A stretch of DNA of 64,000 nucleotides from Nocardia tengchongensis (GTDB lineage Bacteria > Actinomycetota > Actinomycetes > Mycobacteriales > Mycobacteriaceae), in the NCBI RefSeq assembly GCF_018362975.1, contig NZ_CP074371.1:7750001-7814000 (forward strand), in the 5' to 3' direction. Below the pieces are notes generated by a model. The model saw only the letters and a list, made by a program, of their open reading frames with translations. It was not told the DNA's origin and did no database searches. Positions 37,907 through 46,740 of this stretch are shown piece after piece (within the stretch, counting starts at the first letter, position 1; each line of letters begins with the position of its first letter). The position numbers and the translations under genes are program-made.

Positions 37907-38083
37907 ATGACTGAGCTGGTGTGCATCGATTGCTGGCGGCGTGACAACCTCACCTTCACCCAGCGGCTGGACCCGGCCTACGTCAAGCCGGGCCCGAAAT
38001 TCCGGTGCGCCCTGCACCGGGCGCAGTACGAGGCGGACATCCCGCACCCGGACCACACCGAGCGCACCGACCGCGCCGCCTGA
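37907..38083 (+). CDS. Small cysteine-containing protein (58 aa)
   Basis: ATG at 37907 has AGGAGG with a 5-nt gap, a strong site that rules out the longer upstream frame. The sequence opens TELVCIDCWRRDNLTF and has FRCALHRAQYEA, so a CxxC and a later CxxxH could bind zinc. The C-terminus is charged. No family recognised. It converges on the HxlR gene. Confidence 0.75.
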   Translation: MTELVCIDCWRRDNLTFTQRLDPAYVKPGPKFRCALHRAQYEADIPHPDHTERTDRAA

Positions 38084-38089
38084 CCGCCA

Positions 38090-38428
38090 CTACGGGGCCT
38101 CGATCACCAGACCCGCCCGTGCGCCGCGCTTCTCACCCCATTCGTAGAGCGCGGTCAGCACGGGAACCAGGCTCCAGCCCTCGTCGGTGAGGTCGTACTC
38201 CACCCGCGGCGGTACCGAGGGAAACACGGTGCGCCGCACCAGACCGTCCGACTCCAGTTCACGTAGCTGCTGGACCAGCATCTTCTCGCTGGTGTCCGGC
38301 ATCAGCCGGCGCAGTTCGCCGTACCGGCGCACCCCTTCCTTGAGGTGGGCGAGGATCACCGGTTTCCACTTGCCGCCGATCAGGTCGACGGTCACCTCGA
38401 CCGGGCAGTAGTAGCGCTTCACCGACAC
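38090..38428 (-). CDS. HxlR-family transcriptional regulator (112 aa)
   Basis: Winged-helix HxlR/DUF24 protein with the usual signatures: YYCPVEVTVDLIGGKWKPVI, LRRLMPDTSEKMLVQQLREL, and VEYDLTDEGWSLVPVL. One N-terminal Cys (residue 8) is at the position used for electrophile or redox sensing in many members. Divergent from the 38498 gene, which it probably controls. GGAGG lies upstream of its start. Confidence 0.92.
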   Translation of the reverse strand: MSVKRYYCPVEVTVDLIGGKWKPVILAHLKEGVRRYGELRRLMPDTSEKMLVQQLRELESDGLVRRTVFPSVPPRVEYDLTDEGWSLVPVLTALYEWGEKRGARAGLVIEAP

Positions 38429-38484
38429 CTCGCCTCCGGTACTTACCGAAAAGTGCGTTCTTGTAACACTGTAATCATGCGACT

Positions 38485-38502
38485 TTCATGAATTCCCATG
38501 AA
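38485..38502 (+). promoter_or_regulatory. Inverted repeat over the start codon of 38498
   Basis: TTCATG (38485-38490) and CATGAA (38497-38502) form a perfect dyad with a 6-nt spacer. The right arm includes the ATG of the gene controlled by the divergent HxlR promoter region. Candidate HxlR operator or mRNA hairpin hiding the start. Confidence 0.4.
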
Positions 38503-38824
38503 GGTCATCACATTCGATCGATTCAAACCCGGCGTCACCCTGGAGACCATCACCCCCTACCTGCCCGAGGAGGTCGCCAATGTGTGGCGGCTGTGGAAGG
38601 CCGGCATCGTGCGCGAGAACTACGCCCGCGCCGACGAACCCGGGGTGGTGATCGTCTTCGAGGTCGACAGCGTCGAGGAGGCACAGCGGTACGTGAACGA
38701 CTTCCCGCTCACCAAGAAGGGCTTCCTGGAGTGGACCTACGTGCCGGTCACCGCCCCGCTGCCGATCGAGGCGCTGATGGACGCCTCGGTGGATGTCGCC
38801 GAACCCTACGACCGCACCCGCTGA
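38498..38824 (+). CDS. Ferredoxin-like-fold protein, muconolactone-isomerase-like (108 aa)
   Basis: MKVITFDRFKPGVTLETITP, then VWRLWKAGIVRENYARADEP, VVIVFEVDSVEEAQRYVNDF and FPLTKKGFLEWTYVPV fit a dimeric alpha/beta-barrel small protein of the muconolactone isomerase/YciI-like type. No enzyme residue can be assigned. Probably an operon with the isochorismatase-fold gene, 7 nt downstream, under control of the divergent HxlR protein. No ribosome site is visible before the ATG. Confidence 0.7.
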   Translation: MKVITFDRFKPGVTLETITPYLPEEVANVWRLWKAGIVRENYARADEPGVVIVFEVDSVEEAQRYVNDFPLTKKGFLEWTYVPVTAPLPIEALMDASVDVAEPYDRTR

Positions 38825-38831
38825 GGCAGCC

Positions 38832-39473
38832 ATGCGACAAGCCTACGGCCTGACCATTCCGCAAACCGTCGCGGACGCCTGCCATCCGGACCGCATGGCG
38901 CTGCTGATCTACGACATGCAGGTCGGCATCGCCGGGCAGATTCCGGACGGCGACGCGATCGTGAAGTCCTGCGTGCAGCTGCGGGATGCCGCCCGCGCGA
39001 ACGGTTTCCGCGTGTTCTATACCCGGCACATGTCCATTCCCCCTGCGGCCGCTGGGGTCTCGCAATTGCGCACGGCCATGGAATGGCAGCGCGTGGACGA
39101 TCCGGCGGAGGTGCGCGGGGCCTTTCCCCAAGGCTCGCAGCAGTACCACCTGGTGCCCGAGTTGACCCCCGGCCCGGACGAGGTGGTCTTCGACAAGATC
39201 ACCATGTCGGCATTCGCGGCGACGCCCCTCGATATCGCGCTGCGGGACTTGGGGATCGGCGCGTTCGCCGTAGCGGGGATCGCGCTGGAGGTCGGCATCG
39301 AACCCACTGTCCGGCACGCCACCGATCTCGGTTACCTGCCCATCGTGGTCACCGATGCCTGCGGCGCAGGCCATCCCGGGGCGGCCGAACGCTCGCTGGC
39401 CGCACTGGCCTTCGCGGGCGGTTCCCGTACCACCGACGTGGCCGATCTGACCGCGCTCATGAATAGCCGCTAG
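38832..39473 (+). CDS. Isochorismatase-fold hydrolase lacking the usual cysteine (213 aa)
   Basis: Start ATG at 38832, just after the upstream stop. The fold is clear: LLIYDMQVGIA supplies the catalytic Asp and VVFDKITMSAFAATPLDIAL the Lys. The position normally holding the nucleophile Cys in cysteine hydrolases (GIxxxxCVxxT) reads GIALEVGIEPTVRHA, so Cys is replaced by Gly, as in vinyl-ether hydrolases such as PhzD. It therefore should not act as an ordinary amidase. Substrate unknown. Second gene of the HxlR-linked pair. Confidence 0.82.
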   Translation: MRQAYGLTIPQTVADACHPDRMALLIYDMQVGIAGQIPDGDAIVKSCVQLRDAARANGFRVFYTRHMSIPPAAAGVSQLRTAMEWQRVDDPAEVRGAFPQGSQQYHLVPELTPGPDEVVFDKITMSAFAATPLDIALRDLGIGAFAVAGIALEVGIEPTVRHATDLGYLPIVVTDACGAGHPGAAERSLAALAFAGGSRTTDVADLTALMNSR

Positions 39474-39474
39474 T

Positions 39475-39513
39475 TAATCGGTCGACCGATAAAGAAAACC
39501 GGTCGACCGATTA
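39475..39513 (+). promoter_or_regulatory. Double palindrome after the isochorismatase-fold gene and before the endolysin-like gene
   Basis: TAATCGGTCGACCG (39475-39488) and CGGTCGACCGATTA (39500-39513) form a perfect 14-bp inverted repeat with an 11-nt A-rich loop. Each arm also contains the palindrome CGGTCGACCG. A T/A-rich run follows. It may be a terminator for 39473, or two operator sites for the gene at 39614. Confidence 0.55.
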
Positions 39514-39613
39514 TTAGATTGGGGCAAATCCGGTTATTCCGTCATTTTCCAACCGGGCCTGCGGGGACTGCGGATCGCCTACAATTGATCCACAGTCCCG
39601 AAGGAGGCTACGC

Positions 39614-40858
39614 ATGACTATTGCGCGATGGCCGAACGTCGTCACCGGACCAGTGGGAAACCGGATGGCACAGTTTCTGGAGACCTATCCCAACGCCGAC
39701 GACATCTATATAACCAGCGGAATGGACGGCGACCACGGAGCGGTCTCGCATCACTACGGTTTGACCTATGCCGGGTCACCGACCGCCGCATTGGATATCG
39801 GCGCGGGCGGAATGACACCGGAGGGCAATGTGAAGATGCGCGACTTCGCAAAATGGCTCTACGACAATTACGCCGATTTCACCGTCGAATTGATTCACTC
39901 CACACCGTTCGATGACGATGACGGTTTCTACGTCAAGAACCAGATCCGGAACCCGGGCGGCAGCGTCTACGGCGGTCCGCAAACCATCGGGCACTACGAC
40001 CACATCCACTGGGCGACGTCCGCGGACCTGATGACCCGCATCGAACAGCGGGCCGGCGAATCCGCGCCCGACCGCGTCCACCCCTCGACCGCGGGAACGT
40101 CGACGCCGACCAGCGTTGCGAACACCTCCCCGGTCTGGGGATTCGATGCGTCCGACTACGACTGGGACCGCGGGCCCATGAATCTGCTCGCCGCTCAGCG
40201 CGACGGCATCTCGTTCTTCACCCATAAATCGACGGAAGGCAGCGATTGGCGAGCAGCGCACTTCCAGGAGGCGCTGGAAAGAGCCCGCGGCGCCGAAATT
40301 CCCGTCCTCGGCGCGTACCACTTCCTGTGGCCCGACAATATCGAGCAGCAGGTGAACTTCTGGATGGACACCGTCGATCAGCAGGTCCCGTGGTGGAAAG
40401 ACGTGCCATGGATCTGGCAGATAGACGCCGAGGAATCCAATTCTATGCCGCGCCCGCCGAATCCTGACGAGATTTCCCTGGCGGTGGATCTGTTGCGGCA
40501 GCGAATGACGGAACAGAGCGCCTGCGGTTATGTGATCGCCTATGCGCCGAAGTGGCTCTACGGGGATACGCTCGACGGCAGTTACGACATCTGGAACAGC
40601 AATTACCAGGGTTCCGGCGCGCCACGCCCGTTCAAGGAGCAATACCAGGGCGTGACGGATTTCCAGTCGGGCTGGAATCCCATGTCGGGCCGGAAACCGC
40701 GGATCTTGCAGTTCGCATCGGACGCGGTCATCGGCGCGCAGAACACCTGCTGCGTCGACAAGTTCGATGGCGATCTGTACGACCTCATTCGGCTGTGCGG
40801 GCGGGAACCCGCGCTCGTCAACGGCACGGTCTCCCCCACGGACATCGCTGCGGCGTAG
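39614..40858 (+). CDS. Endolysin-like protein: M15-type peptidase domain plus GH25 lysozyme domain (414 aa)
   Basis: Start ATG at 39614 with GGAGG upstream; no signal peptide. Residues about 1-145 look like a zinc peptidase (SHHYGLTYAGSPTAALDIGA, then GHYDHIHWATSADL), which would cut peptide stems. Residues about 170-400 are a GH25 muramidase (VWGFDASDYDWDRG, THKSTEGSDWRAAHF, LGAYHFLWPD and IWQIDAEESN, with the acidic catalytic pair). This architecture is that of actinophage LysA lysins. No holin, portal or other phage gene is near, and base composition is slightly more AT-rich, so it may be a captured lysin used by the host. Confidence 0.82.
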   Translation: MTIARWPNVVTGPVGNRMAQFLETYPNADDIYITSGMDGDHGAVSHHYGLTYAGSPTAALDIGAGGMTPEGNVKMRDFAKWLYDNYADFTVELIHSTPFDDDDGFYVKNQIRNPGGSVYGGPQTIGHYDHIHWATSADLMTRIEQRAGESAPDRVHPSTAGTSTPTSVANTSPVWGFDASDYDWDRGPMNLLAAQRDGISFFTHKSTEGSDWRAAHFQEALERARGAEIPVLGAYHFLWPDNIEQQVNFWMDTVDQQVPWWKDVPWIWQIDAEESNSMPRPPNPDEISLAVDLLRQRMTEQSACGYVIAYAPKWLYGDTLDGSYDIWNSNYQGSGAPRPFKEQYQGVTDFQSGWNPMSGRKPRILQFASDAVIGAQNTCCVDKFDGDLYDLIRLCGREPALVNGTVSPTDIAAA

Positions 40859-40997
40859 ACCATCCCGGGTCGGGGGGCGGCGAGCCGGCAACAGCTGGGG
40901 GAATTCCCGGATGGCCATCGCCCCCGACTTTCGACAAACTAGGAGCTGTGAATCGTCTATCGCCCGAACGGGTCAGCGTCGATCGGGAGGGGCCGAG

Positions 40998-42593
40998 GTG
41001 ACGGCGCTCGCCCGCGGCGAGAATCGGCCCGCGCCCGCCGACCGGATGACGGTCACCGTGACCTGTTCCGCCGCAGTGGATGTGTCCGCGCTGCTGCTCG
41101 GGGCGGACGGGCGGGTGCGGTCGGACGGTGACTTCATCTTCTTCAACCAACCGGTCGGCCCCGGCGTGGTGTATCGGCACGGCCGCGGGTCCGGCGACAT
41201 GGTCGATGTCGCGACCGCCGCCCTGCCCGCCGACGTGGACAAGATCGCGATCACCGCCAGCCTCGACGGCAGCGGGCCCGCCACCTTCGCCGGCGCCGGC
41301 TCGCTGACCGCCACCATCGGATCCGATGCGGGCACACTGACATTCCCGATGAACGGCCTGACCAGCGAAGCCGCCGTGGTGTGCGTCGAGATCTACCGCC
41401 GCGGCGAGGGCTGGAAGGTGCGCGCGGTCGGCCAGGGCTACGACGACGGACTGGCCGGGCTCGCCGCGGCTTTCGGCGTCAACATCGACGACGACCCCGA
41501 GCCGCCCGTCCAGACTCCGCCGCCTCCGGCGCAGGCGATGCCGCCGCAGCCCACCGCACCGGCTCAGCCCTTCCCCATGCCGTCCGCCCCACCGGCGCAG
41601 CCGTTTCCGCCGCAGCCGTCGCAGTACCTGCCGACGCTGCCCAACCCCGCGCCGCCGCAGCCCGCCATGCCCGCCCAGCCGTTCCAGCCACCGATGCCCG
41701 CGCAGCACATGCCGGCGCAACCCGGCTTTCCGGCGCCGCCGCCCACCATGCCCGCCCAGACCTTCCCGCCACCCGTGGCGCCGCAGTCCTTCCCGCCGCC
41801 GTATCCGCCCGCGGCCCCGCTACCGAATCACCCCGCATCACAAGGAGTTCCGCCCGTGCAGAGCGAGCTGTTCAATCCGCAACACGCCGAGGTCAGCGGT
41901 GCCGGCATTCAGAAGCAGGGCGGCAAGATGATTCGGGTCGCGGTCGACGGGGAGACCCTGGCCCGGGCCGGATCGATGGTGGCCTATCAGGGTGATCTGC
42001 GGTTCAAGGCGCTCGGGTCCGGTGGGATCGGGCGGGCCATCCAGCAGCGGCTGACCGGCGAGGGCGTGCCGCTCATGCAGGTGTCGGGCCGCGGGGATCT
42101 GTTCCTGGCCAATGCCGCCTCCGATGTGCACATCGTGGATCTGGACGGCACCGACGGGCTGACCATCAACGGCGCGAACGTACTGGCCTTCGATTCCTCG
42201 CTGTCCTACAACATCCAGCGGGTGCAGGGCGCGGCCGGTTACGCGAGCAACGCCGGCTTCTTCAACTGTGTCTTCACCGGTCGCGGCCGGATCGCCATCA
42301 CCACGCACGGCCAGCCGGTGGTGCTGAACGTCGATCAGCCGACCTACGCGGATCCGCAGGCCGCGGTGGCGTGGTCGTCGAGTCTGCAGACCGGGATCAA
42401 GCGCAACGACTCCATGGGTTTCGCGCGTCTGATCGGCCGCAGTACCGGTGAGGGGCTGACGCTGTCGTTCTCCGGCCGCGGTTTCGTCATCGTGCAGCCC
42501 TCGGAGCTACCGCCGGGCGGATTCATCGGCGGCACCGGCGGAGGGCAGGAAGCCGGACAGTCGGGCGGCCTGCTGGGTGGCTTGCTGGGGTAG
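40998..42593 (+). CDS. TerD domain - Pro-rich linker - AIM24 domain fusion (531 aa)
   Basis: GTG at 40998 has GGGAGG with a 7-nt gap. Residues about 10-165 are a TerD-like stress domain (DVSALLLGADGRVRSDGDFI, FFNQPVGPGVVYRHG), with the acidic calcium-site pattern. Residues about 170-290 are a linker of repeated MPAQPF/FPPP-type Pro-Gln-Ala units. Residues about 295-510 are an AIM24/TIGR00266-type domain (KQGGKMIRVAVDGETLARAG, VFTGRGRIAITTHGQPVVLN). The tail is Gly-rich and ends GGLLGGLLG. TerD and AIM24 domains co-occur in tellurite/stress loci, but joined by such a linker they suggest a scaffold. Cytosolic. Confidence 0.88.
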   Translation: MTALARGENRPAPADRMTVTVTCSAAVDVSALLLGADGRVRSDGDFIFFNQPVGPGVVYRHGRGSGDMVDVATAALPADVDKIAITASLDGSGPATFAGAGSLTATIGSDAGTLTFPMNGLTSEAAVVCVEIYRRGEGWKVRAVGQGYDDGLAGLAAAFGVNIDDDPEPPVQTPPPPAQAMPPQPTAPAQPFPMPSAPPAQPFPPQPSQYLPTLPNPAPPQPAMPAQPFQPPMPAQHMPAQPGFPAPPPTMPAQTFPPPVAPQSFPPPYPPAAPLPNHPASQGVPPVQSELFNPQHAEVSGAGIQKQGGKMIRVAVDGETLARAGSMVAYQGDLRFKALGSGGIGRAIQQRLTGEGVPLMQVSGRGDLFLANAASDVHIVDLDGTDGLTINGANVLAFDSSLSYNIQRVQGAAGYASNAGFFNCVFTGRGRIAITTHGQPVVLNVDQPTYADPQAAVAWSSSLQTGIKRNDSMGFARLIGRSTGEGLTLSFSGRGFVIVQPSELPPGGFIGGTGGGQEAGQSGGLLGGLLG

Positions 42594-42626
42594 CGTCGGG
42601 GGCAGTCTCGTTCCGATGGAGGGGTC

Positions 42627-43432
42627 TTGCGCGCACTCACCCGAGTACTGCTGATGCTGGTCACGCTCGTCTCGGCGCTGGTAGGGCTGCCCTCGCAGGC
42701 CATGGCCGCGCCGTCCGAACCGGCGCTGGACGAGGCCACCTCCCGGCAGCTGGACGAGCTGCTCGCGCTGCGCAACTCGATCCCCGGCGACCGGACCGCG
42801 GCGATCGCGCAACTCTCCAGCCGCTTCCTCGGGACCCCCTACGGGGCGAACATGCTCATCGGCTCGGCCGCGCAGCCCGAGCAGCTGGTGGTCGATTTCC
42901 GCGCCGTCGACTGCTTCACCTATCTCGACTACGTGGACGCGCTGAGCCGCTCGGCCGACCGCACGCAGTTCGTGCAGAACCTGGTCGCCACCCGCTACGC
43001 CGACTCCCGGGTCGAATTCACCAGCCGCAAGCACTTCTTCACCGACTGGGCCACGGTGAACCACACCGCGGCCGCCGACATCACCCGCTCCCTCTCCCCC
43101 GGCGCGGTCACCGTCACCAAGCATCTCAACGCGAAAGCCGATGGCGGCAACTACCTTCCGGGTCTGCCGGCGGTCGATCGCGACATCACCTATGTGCCGG
43201 CCGCGGCCTTCGACAACGGCGTCATCGGCAATCTGCACACCGGTGACTTCCTGGCGCGTACACCGATACGGCGGGCCTGGACGTCACCCACGTCGGCATC
43301 TTCGTCAACACCCCGAACGGGCCGATGTTCCGCAACGCGTCCTCGCTGGCCGCCGACGAGCAGGTGGTGGACACCCCGTTGACCCAGTACCTGACCACGG
43401 TCCCCGGCCTGGTCGTGCTGCGCCCCAACTGA
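42627..43432 (+). pseudogene. Secreted DUF1460 (amidase-like NlpC/P60-fold) protein, frameshifted near 43254
   Basis: Signal peptide at residues 1-28 (LLMLVTLVSALVGLPSQAMA). The DUF1460 core has FLGTPYGANMLIGS, the predicted catalytic Cys in VDCFTYLDYVDAL, and, after a frame change near 43254, THVGIFVNTPNGPMFRNASS with the catalytic His. Rejoined length is 268 aa. DUF1460 enzymes are N-acetylmuramoyl-L-alanine amidase-like. It follows the TerD-AIM24 gene by 33 nt and may share its transcript. Confidence 0.82.
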
Positions 43433-43599
43433 TCGACCCGGTATCGGCGAATCCGACGTGGCGGCCGCCCGAATGTGATTCGTTCGAACAGGAAATCAAC
43501 AGGGCCGAACACCCGCGCTCCCGCTCGCGATCGGTCATGCTGAGCTGATGGGTTGGGCGTGATGGCTGACGCGGCAATGGATCCGGCCCGCGGGGCCCC

Positions 43600-44760
43600 G
43601 TGGTGAACGGGCGGCGGGGACTGGAACTGCGCGGGCGGGTGGTGACCCGCGCGGGCGTACTGGAGGACGGCGTGATCACCGTCCAGGGTGAGCGGGTGGC
43701 CGCGGTCCGGCCCGCGACCGAATGGGCGACCACGCATCGGGAATTGCCGCCGGCGTACGCGGGCACCGTGGTGCCCGGCCTGGTGGACATCCACACCCAC
43801 GGCGGGTTCGGGCACCGTTTCGACACCGAGGACGTGGCCGAGGCGCGGGACGCCGCGGCCTTCCATCATCGACGCGGTTCCACCAGCGTGCTCGCCAGCA
43901 TCGTGACCGCCGCGCCCGACACCATGGTGGCGCAGGCGAGCATGCTGCGCGGTCTCGCCGACGACGGCGTGATCGCCGGAGTCCATGTCGAGGGCCCCTT
44001 CCTGTCCACGACCCGGTGCGGCGCACACGATCTCGGTTACCTGTCCGATCCCGACCCGGAGCTGATCGACCGCCTCTTGCAAGCCGCCGACGGACAGTTA
44101 CGGGTGATGACTCTGGCTCCCGAACGCGCCGGATTCGACACCGCCGCCAAGCAATTGGCAGACAGCGGTGTGGTGGTGGCGGTCGGGCACAGCGATTCGA
44201 GTTTCGACCGCTTCCGCTCCGCGCTGAGCCCGCAGGGCTGCGGCACCCTGGTCACCCATCTCGCCAACGGCATGCCGCCGCTGCACCATCGCGCGCCCGG
44301 ACCGGTGGCGGCGGGACTGGTCGCGGCGGCCCAGCGGCAGGCGTTCGTGGAGGTGATCGGCGACGGCGTGCACGTCGACTCCGGTTTCGGCGCACTGGTT
44401 TTCGCCACCGCGCCCGACCGCGTGGTGCTGGTCACCGATGCCACCCAGGCGGCGGGCATGCCGGACGGGCAGTACCGGCTGGGAATCTGCCCGGTGACCG
44501 TGACCGACGGGGTGGCCCGGGTGCCGGGCGGTTCGCTGGCGGGCGGCACCGCGACGCTGCTGCACTGCCTGCGCTGGGCAGTGCGCGAATGCCATGTCCC
44601 GCTCTACGACGCGGTCGCGGCCGTCACCTCGACGCCCGCGGACGCGGCGGGCCTGGACGAGGTCGGCGACCTGCGGCCCGGCATGTACGCCGACGCCGTG
44701 GTCCTCGACGACCAGCTGGGCCTGCGGCGGGTGCTGCGGCGCGGACGCTGGCTGGCATGA
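43600..44760 (+). CDS. nagA: N-acetylglucosamine-6-phosphate deacetylase (386 aa)
   Basis: Removes acetate from GlcNAc-6-phosphate in amino-sugar recycling. Amidohydrolase marks in order: VPGLVDIHTHGGFGHRF (metal His pair), GVHVEGPFLSTTRCGAH (metal Glu), VVAVGHSDSSFD and THLANGMPPLHHRAPG (metal and substrate His), and LVTDATQAAGM (catalytic Asp). It ends with the usual LRPGMYADAVVLD. GTG start at 43600. The 167-nt gap after 43432 shows no clear promoter. It suits a strain with several peptidoglycan hydrolases nearby. Confidence 0.93.
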   Translation: MVNGRRGLELRGRVVTRAGVLEDGVITVQGERVAAVRPATEWATTHRELPPAYAGTVVPGLVDIHTHGGFGHRFDTEDVAEARDAAAFHHRRGSTSVLASIVTAAPDTMVAQASMLRGLADDGVIAGVHVEGPFLSTTRCGAHDLGYLSDPDPELIDRLLQAADGQLRVMTLAPERAGFDTAAKQLADSGVVVAVGHSDSSFDRFRSALSPQGCGTLVTHLANGMPPLHHRAPGPVAAGLVAAAQRQAFVEVIGDGVHVDSGFGALVFATAPDRVVLVTDATQAAGMPDGQYRLGICPVTVTDGVARVPGGSLAGGTATLLHCLRWAVRECHVPLYDAVAAVTSTPADAAGLDEVGDLRPGMYADAVVLDDQLGLRRVLRRGRWLA

Positions 44761-44811
44761 TCGCCAGCGCCGCACCGGAATCCGCGCCGTCTCGAGCGGA
44801 CCATCCCGCCT

Positions 44812-45659
44812 TCACGCCCCGTTGACGAACTCCCGCAGGGTGATCGGCGGCCGGCCGGTGAACCGCTCGATGGATTCGGTGACGCGGAACAGTTCGTGCC
44901 CGGATCCGATGGCGGCGAACATGGTCCACAGGTGGGTCAGGTGTTCCACGGCCACCTCGTCGCGGTAGACCGTCATCGCCCACTCCGACCACTCGGCGGG
45001 ATCGACGTTCCGGTAAGGGACGCCGAGTATTTCGGCGGCCTCGCCAACCGTCATGATCTCGCCGGCCAGCCACAGCACCGGATCCACCGGGCCCTCGGTG
45101 CGCAGCACTCCGGCCCCGACCCCGGCCACGTCCTCGCCCGCGATGAGCGGCAGCACGGTATCGGGTGAGCCGAGCGGCAACGCCAATTCACCCCGGTCCC
45201 CGATGGCGACGCGCAGGTTCTCGAAGAACACGGCGGCCCGCAGGTGGACCGCGCCGATCCCGGCGGTGTCGAGCACCTGCTCGGCGACCCAGTGCCGCCG
45301 CATGTGCGGGGTGCCCGCCTGCGGATCCGAGCCGAGCTGCGAGGTCGCGACCACCCGTTCGAGACCGGCCTGTCGGCCCACGGCGGCGAGAACCGCTGTG
45401 GCGTCGATCATTCCGGCGGTCACCGGGTAGGTGAAGTACGCGCGGCGCACGCCGTGCAGCGCGGGCGTCACCGCCGTGATCTCCCGCAGGTCACCGGCCA
45501 CCACCTCGGCGCCCAGGTCCTTCAGTTCGGCCGCGCGGCCGTCGTCGCGATGTACGAAGGCGCGCACCGGTAGGCCCGCGCGCAGCAGTGTCTCGGCGAC
45601 CCGGCGGCCGGTGCCGCCCTGGCTGCCCCGGCCGCACCGGTGACGAGAATCGGTTCCAT
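44812..45659 (-). pseudogene. NmrA-like NAD(P)-binding protein, frameshifted near 45625
   Basis: ATG at 45659 has GAGGAG upstream and begins EPILVTGA, the start of a Rossmann GxxGxxG. The rest of that motif (GGTGRRVAETLLRAGLPVRA) is in another frame, which then runs through VVAGDLREITAVTPALHGVR, a YFTYP block and the helical C-terminal part to 44812. Rejoined length is about 282 aa. The break lies near CCCC and GG runs. Atypical short-chain dehydrogenases of this type act as redox sensors or as NADPH-dependent reductases; role unknown. It is 11 nt downstream of the next NAD(P)-binding gene. Confidence 0.8.
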
Positions 45660-45670
45660 GGTCGTGCTCC

Positions 45671-46676
45671 TCACGCCTGGTCCGGCAACCGGAGTTCGAA
45701 GGCCCCGCGGGCGGCGAGGCTGTGTAGGAAGTCCACGGCGTCGAAAGCCTCGGCGGGGGCGGCGACTCCGCTCTTGGCCGTCCCCTCGGTGAGCCGCACC
45801 GCCGCCTCGACCGAGGCCAGCGCGGCGGCCGACCACAGATCCCGCCCGGTCAGGGTCCCGGACGCCGAGCCGGTGGCGGCGAGCGCCTGGGCGGCGATCA
45901 TGAATCGGCTGTCGGCGCGCGCGGCGGGCTCGACCTGTTCGCTGGTGAACGCCTGCTCCTCGGCGAAGGTGTGCGCGGTCAGCTGCGCCTCCACCGCGCG
46001 CGTGCGCGTGTGCCGGGGCACGGTGACCGCCTCGGGGAACGGCACCGGCGCGATCATGGGCCGCGGCCCGACCGGCGGTGGGAAGGCGAAGATAGCCTGC
46101 CGCGGTTCCACGAATCCGTATCGGGGCTGCCCGTCCTCGTATCCGATGCGGTCGGTGTCGGCGAACAGCAGCCGCGCGGTCTCCACCGCGCCGTGGGTCA
46201 TCATCCAGTTGGTGACGTGGTAGGCGACGGTGATCCGCTCGATATCGGGAATCCCACGCCCGACCGCTGCGGCCAGCAGATCGCCCAGTCCCCCATAGAA
46301 ACTCACGCTGGGCAGCATGGTGATTCCGGCTCGCTGGGCCGGTTCGGCGAAGTCGTCGAACAACCGCTTCACGTGGTGCACTTCCACCGCGTGATCGATG
46401 TAGTGGCAGCCGCCTTCGACGGCGGCGGTGGCCAGGGGTAGTCCGGTGGTAGCGAAGGGGCCCGCGCAGTGGATGATCACGTCGGCGGCCTCGGCCAGCG
46501 CCCGCAGGGCGGCGGGATCGTCCAGCGCCGCGGGCACGACCCGCGAATATCCCAGGGCGGCGAGGGCATCCGGATCGCGGCCGGACACCACCACGTCCTT
46601 CCCCCCGCGCGGTGAGATCGGCGGCGACTAGGCGGCCGGTGTGACCGGTGGCCCCGTAGATGGCGAAAACAGTCAT
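45671..46676 (-). pseudogene. Saccharopine-dehydrogenase-like / trans-enoyl-reductase-like protein, frameshifted near 46605
   Basis: The N-terminus MTVFAIYGATGHTGRLVAAD has the Rossmann motif and sits in a different frame from the rest (VVSGRDPDALAALGYSRVVP, DVIIHCAGPFATTGLPLATA, then ITMLPSVSFYGGLGDLLAAA). The join is near 46605 at a C6 run, the clearest homopolymer break in the window. Rejoined length is about 334 aa. Similar proteins act as saccharopine dehydrogenases or as trans-acting enoyl reductases in lipid synthesis. Start ATG 46676 (or 46709); no strong ribosome site. First gene of a two-gene unit with the NmrA-like gene. Confidence 0.78.
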
Positions 46677-46740
46677 GAGATATAGACCGCGCCGCCGGCC
46701 GAAATTCATCGCCGCGAGCCGAAAGATCTTGTACCGCGCG

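Noticed and set aside
39614..40858. Prophage
   Set aside because: Only one lysin-like gene; neighbours on both sides are ordinary chromosomal genes.
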